Positions 1 to 7,704 of a stretch of DNA of 64,000 nucleotides are shown here, one piece after another. The notes below the pieces were generated by a model. That model was given only the letters and a program-made list of their open reading frames with translations. It had not been told where the DNA came from and did not search any database. The translations under genes and the position numbers were made by a program. Every line of letters begins with the position of its first letter. Position 1 is the first letter of the stretch. Origin of the DNA: JAJZRV01 sp027442615 (GTDB lineage Bacteria > Pseudomonadota > Gammaproteobacteria > Burkholderiales > Ferrovaceae); assembly GCA_027442615.1 (NCBI GenBank), contig DAIBBI010000006.1, positions 53,473-117,472 on the forward strand, written 5' to 3'.

Positions 1-769
1 CCAGTCCTTCGATCACCAGCACCACCAGCAGGAAAGCCCACATGGTGCGCGCAAGCCCCTTCATGCATGCATCATCCACGGGCACTTTGCGAACGCGGGA
101 ATATGCGACATACAACACAATAAGCAGACCAATGCCGGAAACGATGGCAGACAACAGGAAAATGATGGGCATCAGATCAGAAGACCACCACTCGCGTGCC
201 TTGACAGAACCGAACAGAAAACCCACGTAGCCGTGTAATCCGCCAGCAGCAGGAATGCCGATCATGGCAAGCACGGTAGCAAATTTGTGATCCAGGGCAA
301 GCGCATGCGGCGAGACGTCGTCCGAACCCAGTGTCATCAGACGATAGACGGTGCCCAGTGGCCCTCGGGTCGTTTTCGATAGCGCCACGATGTCGGCCCT
401 GAAGGCAAACCATATCTCCAGCAATAGCAGGCAGATATAAAATCCGGCCACATAGCTGAATGCAGCCATGGCCGAAGTCCAGTGCGGCGTGAGCACAGCG
501 TTGAAAGCTCGCTGCGGATTACCCAGATGGAGCAAAAGCGGAGTGGGCACAAAGAACATGAAGCTAACGGCCGTCAGCAATGCAAAGCGTGCCACAGGCT
601 TGTATTGCACCATGCCAAAAACGTGGTAGAGACTGGATACGATGAAGGCACCGGCTACGAGGCCGGTGATGTAGGGATAGATAACGATCAGTACACTCCA
701 CGGAATGTCGGTTTCGTTGGGATAGACGTAACCAACGTAGGGTGCAGCGTGTGCCATGGTGCCTATCAT
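1..769 (-). CDS. NrfD-family quinone-interacting membrane subunit (partial, C-terminus off the left edge)
   Basis: About 256 codons are visible. The protein reads MIGTMAHAAPYVGYVYPNET and then alternates hydrophobic helices with short loops (for example LIVIYPYITGLVAGAFIVSS near residues 27-46), as in the NrfD/PsrC/DmsC family. These integral membrane subunits exchange electrons between the quinone pool and an associated four-cluster ferredoxin. The ATG lies directly after the TAA of the upstream ferredoxin gene (no spacer), so the two are almost certainly co-translated. The cytochrome c, Fe-S, NrfD order suggests a membrane-bound respiratory module. The catalytic subunit, if any, would lie outside the window. 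Family assignment is fairly firm; substrate is unknown. Confidence 0.8.
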   Translation of the reverse strand, partial: MIGTMAHAAPYVGYVYPNETDIPWSVLIVIYPYITGLVAGAFIVSSLYHVFGMVQYKPVARFALLTAVSFMFFVPTPLLLHLGNPQRAFNAVLTPHWTSAMAAFSYVAGFYICLLLLEIWFAFRADIVALSKTTRGPLGTVYRLMTLGSDDVSPHALALDHKFATVLAMIGIPAAGGLHGYVGFLFGSVKAREWWSSDLMPIIFLLSAIVSGIGLLIVLYVAYSRVRKVPVDDACMKGLARTMWAFLLVVLVIEGL

Positions 770-1624
770 TTAGGAAACCTCCTTGTCGATGCCCACATAG
801 AACACGTTGGGCGCATTGCCCGTTTCGGGCTTCAGAACGGAGACGCGGTTATTGCGCAGAAACTTGCTGATCGGGCTTTGTGGGTCGTTGCGGTCGCCAA
901 AAACCCGCGCCTCAACGGGACAAACTTCCACGCATGCGGGCTGCAGCCCCTTGGTGATGCGGTGGTAACACCAGGTGCATTTGTCGGTTACGCCCATCAC
1001 ATGGTTGAATTCGCGCACGCCGTAGGGGCAGGCTTGCACGCAGTACTGGCAGCCGATGCAGTAGGAGTGGTCGATCAGCACCACACCATCCTTGGTTTGA
1101 TACGTAGCCCCGGTCGGGCAGACCTGAACGCACGCAGGATGGGTGCAGTGGTTGCACAACTTGGGCACAAAAAAGGCCTTTTCAACCTTGGCATCCCTGT
1201 AACGATTGTCAAAGCGAAATTCCTTCTCGGACCCAGACGCGGCAATGTTCTGCGCATCGCTCTGGCTATCCACGTGCGCCCGATCCTCGCCTTCCAGATA
1301 CACATAGCGCTCAACCCAGGTACGGAAATGATGCGCGTCCTGCGTCACACCGTTTTCTGCCTTGCAGGCTTCCACGCAACGCAAACAGCCAATGCAGCGG
1401 GTAGCATCCACGCCAAAAGCCCACTTGTGCTTATTCCAGTCGTAATCCGGAATTTTTGGGGAAGGTGCTGCGGCAACTTCGGCGCTTTGTGCATTTGCCC
1501 TCAGGTTTCCAGAGCCCACCCATGCTCCTGCGCAAGCGGTACCAATGCCCAGCATCCGCAGGAAAAAATTGCGTCGCACCAGATTGCTGCCCTTGCTTTC
1601 AATTATTTTGTCTTGTTGGGTCAT
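770..1624 (-). CDS. Tat-exported 4Fe-4S ferredoxin-type electron transfer subunit (DmsB/PsrB/TtrB-like)
   Basis: 284 residues. The N-terminus carries a twin-arginine signal (RRNFFLR, residues 17-23, then a hydrophobic stretch), so the folded protein is probably exported. Sixteen cysteines form four clusters: C77/80/83/87, C157/160/165/169, C189/192/195/199 and C216/219/231/235. This is the pattern of the electron-wire subunits of polysulfide, tetrathionate, DMSO and nitrite reductases. It should pass electrons between the NrfD-like protein encoded just downstream and a periplasmic partner, here plausibly the multihaem cytochrome encoded 25 bases upstream. The exact respiratory substrate cannot be read from this subunit. 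Confidence 0.88.
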   Translation of the reverse strand: MTQQDKIIESKGSNLVRRNFFLRMLGIGTACAGAWVGSGNLRANAQSAEVAAAPSPKIPDYDWNKHKWAFGVDATRCIGCLRCVEACKAENGVTQDAHHFRTWVERYVYLEGEDRAHVDSQSDAQNIAASGSEKEFRFDNRYRDAKVEKAFFVPKLCNHCTHPACVQVCPTGATYQTKDGVVLIDHSYCIGCQYCVQACPYGVREFNHVMGVTDKCTWCYHRITKGLQPACVEVCPVEARVFGDRNDPQSPISKFLRNNRVSVLKPETGNAPNVFYVGIDKEVS

Positions 1625-1649
1625 ATTTATCTCTCACTGGATCACTGCA

Positions 1650-2708
1650 TTACTTGCAACGCGCGCTGGCGTAATAAGCGGTCAGGTTGTCCATGTCGTC
1701 AGCATTCAAGGTCTTGGCGATGCTGGTCATGACGGGGTGGTTGCGCGTGCCGTCCTGAAATGCCTTGAGTGTGTCGGTCAGGTAATCAGGATTCTGGCCT
1801 GCGAGATTGGGCCAAACCTGATTGGGGCTGACGCCGGTGGTACCGTGACAGAGCGCGCAGCTTGCAGCCCTGGTTTTGCCCAGCGCAGCCTTGGCCTTAT
1901 CTGCTCCCGCAGTTTTGCAACTGGCCTGGGAAAAATAGGCCGCCACGTTGTTCATATCGACCTCGCTCAAGCCTGCGGCCATACCACTCATCATGGCGTT
2001 GGCCCTGGCACCCGACTTGAATGCCTGGAGAGCGTTGATCAGGTATCCCGCATGCTGGCCTGCCAGATTGGGCCAAGCCGGATTGACGCTGGCCCCGTTG
2101 GCTCCGTGACAGGCTGCACATGTGGCCGCAAGCGCCTTTCCGGCAGCAGCATCGCCATGAGGGGGCTGCGGCAGGGCCGCAAAGTTGATCTTGGGCGAAT
2201 GGGGATCGTGGCAGGCGGTACATTGTTCCGTGCCCGAGTGAGCAGCCAGCTCCACCTGACGCTGTGCCACAGGGCGCCCAGGCATCGCTTCATGGCATTG
2301 GATGCATTTGGTGCGATCCCTGGGCAATGGCAATTTGCCGTCTGTAGCCACCGGTCCGGCAGGCGCTTTTGAGCCCAACGCAATGCGCTCGTCCACACTG
2401 AGAGGAGCCTGCTCCCTCGATGGATGCTGCCCCACCGGACCGTGGCAAACCTCGCACTTGACGTGTTTTCCGATGTCCGGTTGATTGTGGAGGCTGCCTG
2501 ACCAGGCGGCATACTGCTGGGCATGGCATGTCTTGCAGTATTCGTTGCCTCGAAAACGCGGCACGTCACTGGCAATTTCGGCTACGGAGTCGCCCCGGTA
2601 ATGGCCATAGGCATAATACGACTTGTCAGTGAAGAAATGCTTCGCAGTAAGGGCCGCCGCCGCGAGAACAGCCACAAGGAGCAACAGGCGTGCGATGTGC
2701 TTTGGCAT
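1650..2708 (-). CDS. Six-haem cytochrome c: multihaem N-domain plus two class I (c4-like) domains
   Basis: 352 residues with an N-terminal hydrophobic leader (residues 5-20) that is either a signal peptide or a membrane anchor. Six CxxCH haem sites start at C58, C85, C135, C163, C197 and C284. The first four are irregularly spaced as in small multihaem cytochromes. The last two sit in repeated class I domains that share the WPNLAGQ motif and have downstream methionines (M239-243 region and HPVM), resembling cytochrome c4. It is the first gene of a likely operon with the ferredoxin and NrfD-like genes. GAGGAAAGAG before the ATG is a good ribosome site. Probable role: periplasmic electron carrier for the module. 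I do not recognise the exact architecture. Confidence 0.82.
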   Translation of the reverse strand: MPKHIARLLLLVAVLAAAALTAKHFFTDKSYYAYGHYRGDSVAEIASDVPRFRGNEYCKTCHAQQYAAWSGSLHNQPDIGKHVKCEVCHGPVGQHPSREQAPLSVDERIALGSKAPAGPVATDGKLPLPRDRTKCIQCHEAMPGRPVAQRQVELAAHSGTEQCTACHDPHSPKINFAALPQPPHGDAAAGKALAATCAACHGANGASVNPAWPNLAGQHAGYLINALQAFKSGARANAMMSGMAAGLSEVDMNNVAAYFSQASCKTAGADKAKAALGKTRAASCALCHGTTGVSPNQVWPNLAGQNPDYLTDTLKAFQDGTRNHPVMTSIAKTLNADDMDNLTAYYASARCK

Positions 2709-2742
2709 ACTCTCTTTCCTCTTTGCGCTTTCGAATGAAAAG

Positions 2743-2784
2743 AGACTAGGCCTGATCTGTCGTGATTACATTGATAATTCTCAA
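2743..2784 (-). promoter_or_regulatory. FNR/CRP-type class II promoter of the cytochrome operon
   Basis: On the minus strand TTGAG-AATT-ATCAA (2771-2784) matches the FNR consensus TTGAT-N4-ATCAA at 9 of 10 positions. The hexamer TAGTCT at 2743-2748 fits a -10 box at exactly the distance expected if the site is centred at -41.5, with a start near 2736 and the ATG at 2708. This geometry is that of an FNR-activated class II promoter. The site and spacing are seen; the regulator is inferred, and no fnr gene is in the window. Confidence 0.55.
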
Positions 2785-2860
2785 TTTTTGAGTTGATGGT
2801 TTGCAATCAATAATTTGATCCAACGCAATGAATGACGGGGCTGGCGCGCTGCATGATGCC

Positions 2861-4276
2861 TCACGCAGCGCTTTGCAGCTGGGCCAGACGCGCTCTTTGG
2901 GCGACTGCGTCGCGCAATGCCGTGCGCAGCCCCTCCTCCACCACGGGATGGTAGAACGGCAACTTCAACATGTCCTCGACTGTGGTGTTCAACTGCAGAG
3001 CCCAGGCCATCAAGTGCGCCAAATGCTCAGCATCGGGGCCCATCATCTCGGCGCCCAGAAACTTTCCGCTGTTGCGATCGGCATAGACATGCAGCAACCC
3101 CTGATGGCGCAACATCACCCGACTGCGTCCCTGATCCTCGAAAGACACTTTGCCAATGACAACCTCTGCTTTTTGGAGGTCAGCCCAGCGGGATCCTACT
3201 GTGGCCATCTGTGGATCAGAGAAAACAATGCCCAGAGGTGCACGACGTAACCCGGCCGTCACGCTCGGATAAGTGGCGGCATTCTCGCCGGCGATCCTGC
3301 CCTCATCAGCGGCCTCATGCAACAACGGCACGTCGTGGTTGGCATCGCCTGCGATGAAAATCGGGCTGTTTCCACATTGCAAGGTGTGACGGTTGAAAAC
3401 GGGCACCCCGTTGGATTGCATGGCAAGGCCCAAGTGCTCCAGGCCCAGCCCGACCACGTTGGGCGCACGCCCCGTCGCCGCGATCACGGCATCCACTTCG
3501 GTGCGTTGCGCCACACCCTGGCCATCCTGCCACTCCAGAAGAACCCCGTCCCTGGTGCGATGTGCGCCCGTCAGGCGCGCCCCTGCCTCGAGCGCCAGTT
3601 CCCGACCGAAGGTTTGTACGGCGTAATCCTTCAGGGCCGGGTCAGTCAGGGGCCCCACGGACCCACCGCGTCCAAACATGTGGACCAGTACACCCAGTCG
3701 ATGCAGGGCCTGTCCCAACTCCAGGCCGATGACTCCCGTACCGAAAACCGCTACGGACCGCGGCAGGTCGTGCCAGTCAAATACGTCATCATTGACAATG
3801 ACGCGCTCGTCCAGCCCCTGAAGCATGGATGGAATCACCGGGGATGAACCGGTTGCAATCACTGCCTTTTTGAAACGAATGCGAAGGCCTCCATCCACTT
3901 CCACGGTGCCCGGGTCTACAAAGCGAGCCTGTCCGACGATCCTGTGTTTGTCGGGGATGGCGGAAACACCATCAAGCACAAAGCCTACAAAACGGTCACG
4001 CTCTCGCTTGATGCGGTTCATCACGGCACGACCATCCACCTGGACCTGACCTTCCAGGCGTATGCCGAAGGTCTCCCAGCGCGACACGCCGTGAACGGCC
4101 TCCGCAGCGGCAATCAATAGTTTGCTGGGCATGCATCCCACCCGGGCGCAGGTGGTGCCATGGGGGCCGCGCTCGATCAGCACGGCCTCCTGTCCTGCGG
4201 CCACGAGGGCACGATAGGCCGCAAGGCCTGCCGTGCCTGCGCCGATGACCACATTTATCACGGAGATCTCGATCAT
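2861..4276 (-). CDS. Dihydrolipoamide dehydrogenase-like flavoprotein disulfide reductase
   Basis: 471 residues from MIEISVINVV; an in-frame longer start exists, but this ATG has a GAGGG site in front of it and starts at the Rossmann fold. FAD-binding GAGTAG is at residues 12-17, the redox disulfide CARVGC at C43/C48, a second NAD-binding GTGVIG lies mid-protein, and the C-terminal HPVVEEG holds the His-Glu pair of the family. The lipoamide or glutathione reductase class is clear. The gene follows the peroxiredoxin-glutaredoxin gene by 28 bases, beside oxyR, so I infer that it recycles glutathione or reduces the hybrid peroxidase rather than serving a 2-oxoacid dehydrogenase complex; no E1 or E2 genes are near. 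Substrate is not proven. Confidence 0.82.
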   Translation of the reverse strand: MIEISVINVVIGAGTAGLAAYRALVAAGQEAVLIERGPHGTTCARVGCMPSKLLIAAAEAVHGVSRWETFGIRLEGQVQVDGRAVMNRIKRERDRFVGFVLDGVSAIPDKHRIVGQARFVDPGTVEVDGGLRIRFKKAVIATGSSPVIPSMLQGLDERVIVNDDVFDWHDLPRSVAVFGTGVIGLELGQALHRLGVLVHMFGRGGSVGPLTDPALKDYAVQTFGRELALEAGARLTGAHRTRDGVLLEWQDGQGVAQRTEVDAVIAATGRAPNVVGLGLEHLGLAMQSNGVPVFNRHTLQCGNSPIFIAGDANHDVPLLHEAADEGRIAGENAATYPSVTAGLRRAPLGIVFSDPQMATVGSRWADLQKAEVVIGKVSFEDQGRSRVMLRHQGLLHVYADRNSGKFLGAEMMGPDAEHLAHLMAWALQLNTTVEDMLKLPFYHPVVEEGLRTALRDAVAQRARLAQLQSAA

Positions 4277-4304
4277 GATGGGTTCCCTCAATGTGTCAGT
4301 AGTG

Positions 4305-5054
4305 TCAGGCCGCCTTGGCGCTACGCGATGTAATCCAGGCTTCCAGGTCATCAGCACCGCCGATGTGCTCCCCATTGATGAATACCTGGGGAACCGTTCC
4401 CTGGCCGGTCATGGCGCCAACAACGCGGGTGCGCGTGGTGTGGGGCAAGGCAATTTCGGCATAGTCATGGCCCTGCGCCGTCAGCAGCGCCTTGGCCCGT
4501 GCACAGTGGGGGCAACCCTCGCGCGTCAGGATGGCCACCTGATCCGGCGTTTTGGCATGGGGGTTGATGTAGGCCAGGAGGGTGTCGGCATCCGAAACCT
4601 CGAAGGGATCACCCGGCTGGTTGGGCTCAATGAATTGCTTGACCACGATGCCATCCTTGACCAGCATGGAGTAGCGCCAGGAACGCTTGCCAAATCCCAG
4701 GTCCTGCTTGTCCACCAGCATGTTCATGCCTGCTGTGAAGCTGCCATTGCCATCGGGAATCATGGTGATGTTGTGGGCTTCCTGTTCCTTGGCCCATTCA
4801 TTCATGACGAAGGTGTCGTTTACCGAAATGCACAGGATGCGATCAACCCCGTTGGCAAAAAAGGCTGGAGCGAGCTCGTTGTAGCGTGGCAAATGGGTGG
4901 ATGAACAAGTCGGCGTGAAGGCTCCGGGCAGAGAAAACACGGCAACGGTCTGGCCCCTGAACAGTTCATGCGTGTCCAGATCCTTCCACTCGTTGTTTTC
5001 ACGGATGCGGAAGGTGACCTCGGGGACTGCTTTTCCTTCATGATTTTCAAACAT
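4305..5054 (-). CDS. Peroxiredoxin-glutaredoxin hybrid (Prx5-Grx fusion)
   Basis: 249 residues in two domains. Residues 1-165 are a Prx5-type peroxiredoxin with peroxidatic C50 in PGAFTPTC. Residues 170-249 are a glutaredoxin with CPHC (C181/C184), the TVPQVF cis-proline motif and the GG glutathione loop. Such fusions reduce hydrogen peroxide and alkyl peroxides with glutathione through the built-in glutaredoxin. The gene is divergent from oxyR and precedes the flavoprotein reductase gene, so a peroxide-induced two-gene operon is likely. Length and all key residues agree with the family. Confidence 0.93.
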   Translation of the reverse strand: MFENHEGKAVPEVTFRIRENNEWKDLDTHELFRGQTVAVFSLPGAFTPTCSSTHLPRYNELAPAFFANGVDRILCISVNDTFVMNEWAKEQEAHNITMIPDGNGSFTAGMNMLVDKQDLGFGKRSWRYSMLVKDGIVVKQFIEPNQPGDPFEVSDADTLLAYINPHAKTPDQVAILTREGCPHCARAKALLTAQGHDYAEIALPHTTRTRVVGAMTGQGTVPQVFINGEHIGGADDLEAWITSRSAKAA

Positions 5055-5161
5055 GGCATGGCTCCATTCGGTGGTTGAGGGTTTCGGCTCGTTCCAAGCG
5101 CCGATGGAGACACTTTACGCTTCGCCACAAATAAGTCTAATTGATTGTTATTGACTTCATG

Positions 5162-5198
5162 ATATACAATGGCTATCAGATGATATAACGGAGATATC
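5162..5198 (+). promoter_or_regulatory. Candidate OxyR operator between oxyR and the peroxiredoxin operon
   Basis: Four AT-rich tetrads, ATAT 5162-5165, CTAT 5173-5176, ATAT/TATA 5183-5187 and ATAT/TATC 5194-5198, recur about every 11 bases. This resembles the ATAG-N7-CTAT-N7-ATAG-N7-CTAT array bound by the OxyR tetramer. The array runs up to the oxyR ATG at 5200, so binding could repress oxyR while activating the divergent operon. The first two tetrads fit well; the last two are off by a base. Confidence 0.5.
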
Positions 5199-5199
5199 A

Positions 5200-6153
5200 A
5201 TGAATATCAATGAGTTGCGTTACATCGTTGCGGTGGCTCACACCAGGAACTTTCGCCGCGCCGCAGAAAAATGCTTCGTCAGTCAGCCCGCGCTGTCCAC
5301 TGCGGTACTCAAGCTGGAAGAGGAGCTTGGGGTACGACTGTTTGAGCGCTCGCGCGCAGAAGTCAGCGTCACCACGGTGGGTCTCCTGATCGTTGAAAAG
5401 GCGGCACAGGTGCTGGAAGTGGTGGAACAGATCAAACTTCTGGCACGCCAGGGAAAAAACCCGCTGATCGGCCCGCTCAAATTGGGCACCATCCATACGG
5501 TAGGGCCTTATCTGCTGCCGGACCTGATTGCGCAACTGCACCTCAGTGCGCCAGATATGCCCCTGGTGGTGGAGGAAAACACGACGGCCCACCTGGAGGC
5601 ACAATTGCGCAATGGGGCACTCGATGTTGCGCTCATAGCCCTGCCCTTCACTTCGCCGGGCATTCTCACCCTACCGCTTTACACGGAATATTTTGAGGTG
5701 GTGGTGCCCAAAGGGCACCGCTGGTCCGGGCGTGCCTCGATCAGTTCAGCTGAATTGAGTGAGGAGCAGGTCCTGCTGTTACCTTCAGTGCACTGCTTCA
5801 GCACTCAGGTGGTGGAAACCTGCCCCGAACTGGGCGCCAAAAACGCTGTGGTACAACAGGGCAATAGCCTTGAGACGCTTAGGAACATGGTGGCATCGGG
5901 CATGGGCATCACTGTACTACCAGCCAGCGCCAACAGCCCGAAATATCGGAGCGCGCTCCTCGACATCATTCCCTTCAAGGCACCCAGCCCGGTCCGGCAT
6001 ATCGGCATGGCCTGGCGTAAAAGCTTTTCCAGGCCCGAAGTATTACACGTGATTCGCGCTGGCATTGCGCGCCTGAAACTCCGCGGTATCACCCCGCTTG
6101 TCGAAATTAATGATGTCTTACCGAGCGCCTCATCAGATACACCAGCGGAATGA
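5200..6153 (+). CDS. oxyR: LysR-type peroxide sensor OxyR
   Basis: 317 residues. An N-terminal LysR winged helix (residues 1-60, MNINELRYIV through RSRAEVSVT) is followed by a periplasmic-binding-protein-like sensor domain. Cysteines at 199 and 208 (VHCFSTQVVETC) fall at exactly the positions of the redox pair C199/C208 of E. coli OxyR, which strongly supports the name over other LysR regulators. The ATG at 5200 has a GGAG element about seven bases upstream. The protein should form a disulfide with peroxide and activate the divergent peroxiredoxin-glutaredoxin operon. Its last 47 bases overlap the convergent emrB-like gene. Confidence 0.93.
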   Translation: MNINELRYIVAVAHTRNFRRAAEKCFVSQPALSTAVLKLEEELGVRLFERSRAEVSVTTVGLLIVEKAAQVLEVVEQIKLLARQGKNPLIGPLKLGTIHTVGPYLLPDLIAQLHLSAPDMPLVVEENTTAHLEAQLRNGALDVALIALPFTSPGILTLPLYTEYFEVVVPKGHRWSGRASISSAELSEEQVLLLPSVHCFSTQVVETCPELGAKNAVVQQGNSLETLRNMVASGMGITVLPASANSPKYRSALLDIIPFKAPSPVRHIGMAWRKSFSRPEVLHVIRAGIARLKLRGITPLVEINDVLPSASSDTPAE

Positions 6154-7696
6154 AGGCAATAAACAAGTAGGACAGTTGCCTGAAATTGTCCAGGAACGAC
6201 AGCATTGAGGCCTGTTGCTGGACAAAGGCATAGAGTGTCGCCTGTGCCTTGAGGAGCGCGTCACCCGCGGGGGTGCCCTGGGAAGAAATCGTCTGGGTCA
6301 GATCCTGAAGCGTCTGTCGCGTCGCCATGGAAAATGCGTCCACGTTGGCCACCAACATGGCCTGATGGCGTTGGGTACCCTGCGTCAACCAGGTTTGCAC
6401 CAGGGAAATGCCAAAACTACCACCTAGATTGCGCGACAAATTGATAATGGCGGAAGCGTTGCTGCTCTTCACCATCGGCATATCGGCAAATGCGGCCGTA
6501 TTGATGGGGATGAACAAAAAACCAAGTCCAACACCCTGGAGGATGCGCAACGATGCAAAGGACCAATATCCCGCCTGCAGATCAAGTTGCGACATCAAGT
6601 ACAGCGCCAACGCGTTGCACAGAATGCCAAAAGTGATCATGTGGCGCACATCCACTCGGCTGACCATCATTCCGATCAGGGGCATGAAGCACAGCACTGC
6701 AAGTCCTCCTGGTGAGAGCACCATGCCGGCTTCAGTGGCAGAGTAGCCCATCAGGGTCTGTACAAACAGGGGTAACAGGACCGTACTGCCAAACAGGATG
6801 AATCCCAGCATGAAAATAAGGATGTTGCTGATCAGGAAATTGCGCTGGCCCAACAGGCGCATATCCATCATCGGGTCCCGTTGACGCAGTTCCCAGAATG
6901 GCAGCACCAGCAGCGCCATCCCTGCAATCACGGCCATCATGAGGATGAAATTCGATTCAAACCAGTCCTCTTGCTGCCCCTTGTCCAGGACGATCTGCAG
7001 ACAGCCAAAACCCAGGGAGAGCAAAGCAAATCCGATGTAGTCAATCTTGAAGCCACGCGCCAGCAAGCCGGAGCGCTGCTGCGCAAAATGTGGAGGGTCA
7101 AACACCAGGCGCGTGGTGAGGTACAAGGAGAGCGCCCCCACGGGAACATTGATGAGAAAAATCCATCGCCATGTGAAAGTATCGGTGATCCAGCCGCCGA
7201 TGGTCGGTCCGATGGCCGGAGCGAGCACTGTGGTGATGCCATATACGGCAAATGCCATGCCGCGCTTGGCAGGAGGAAAGGTGTCTGCCAGGATGGCCTG
7301 CGAACAGGGCTGCAGCCCCCCTCCCCCGATACCCTGCAGCGTGCGAAACAGGATCAGCATGGGCAGATTGAGTGCGAGACCGCACAGCAGCGAACTTGTC
7401 GTGAAAAGTGCCACGCAGAGCATGTAAAAGCGTCTTCGACCCATCAGGCTGGAGAGCCAGCCGCTGATGGGCAACACGATGGCGTTGGCAACGAGGTAGG
7501 AGGTCAGGACCCATGTGGATTCATCCTGGCCAGCCGACAGATCACCCGCGATATGCCGTAACGAGACATTGGCGATGGAAATATCCAGCACTTCCATGAA
7601 GGTGGTCAGGGCCACCGTGATGGCGATAAACCAGGGATTGAGCAACGCGCCATTCTGGTCGCGAGGTGCGATGACGCTGCTCGCAGTGGCGTTCAT
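6107..7696 (-). CDS. emrB: DHA2-family MFS multidrug exporter (EmrB-like)
   Basis: 529 residues with about 14 predicted membrane helices, as in the 14-TMS DHA2 drug/proton antiporters. Motifs seen include an acidic residue in helix 1 (FMEVLDISIANVSL), the motif A loop LSSLMGRRRFY, and motif C-like GPTIGGWITD near residue 165. It is the last gene of a tolC-emrA-emrB run, 8 bases after emrA, so it should form the inner-membrane pump of a tripartite efflux system. The 3' end overlaps the convergent oxyR by 47 bases. Substrates are unknown. Confidence 0.9.
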   Translation of the reverse strand: MNATASSVIAPRDQNGALLNPWFIAITVALTTFMEVLDISIANVSLRHIAGDLSAGQDESTWVLTSYLVANAIVLPISGWLSSLMGRRRFYMLCVALFTTSSLLCGLALNLPMLILFRTLQGIGGGGLQPCSQAILADTFPPAKRGMAFAVYGITTVLAPAIGPTIGGWITDTFTWRWIFLINVPVGALSLYLTTRLVFDPPHFAQQRSGLLARGFKIDYIGFALLSLGFGCLQIVLDKGQQEDWFESNFILMMAVIAGMALLVLPFWELRQRDPMMDMRLLGQRNFLISNILIFMLGFILFGSTVLLPLFVQTLMGYSATEAGMVLSPGGLAVLCFMPLIGMMVSRVDVRHMITFGILCNALALYLMSQLDLQAGYWSFASLRILQGVGLGFLFIPINTAAFADMPMVKSSNASAIINLSRNLGGSFGISLVQTWLTQGTQRHQAMLVANVDAFSMATRQTLQDLTQTISSQGTPAGDALLKAQATLYAFVQQQASMLSFLDNFRQLSYLFIAFIPLVYLMRRSVRHH

Positions 7697-7704
7697 GGGT
7701 GGGC

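Noticed and set aside
482..1732. 416-codon plus-strand frame opposite the ferredoxin gene
   Set aside because: It is antisense to a gene with clear cysteine motifs, has no recognisable domain and arises from the GC-rich codon pattern.
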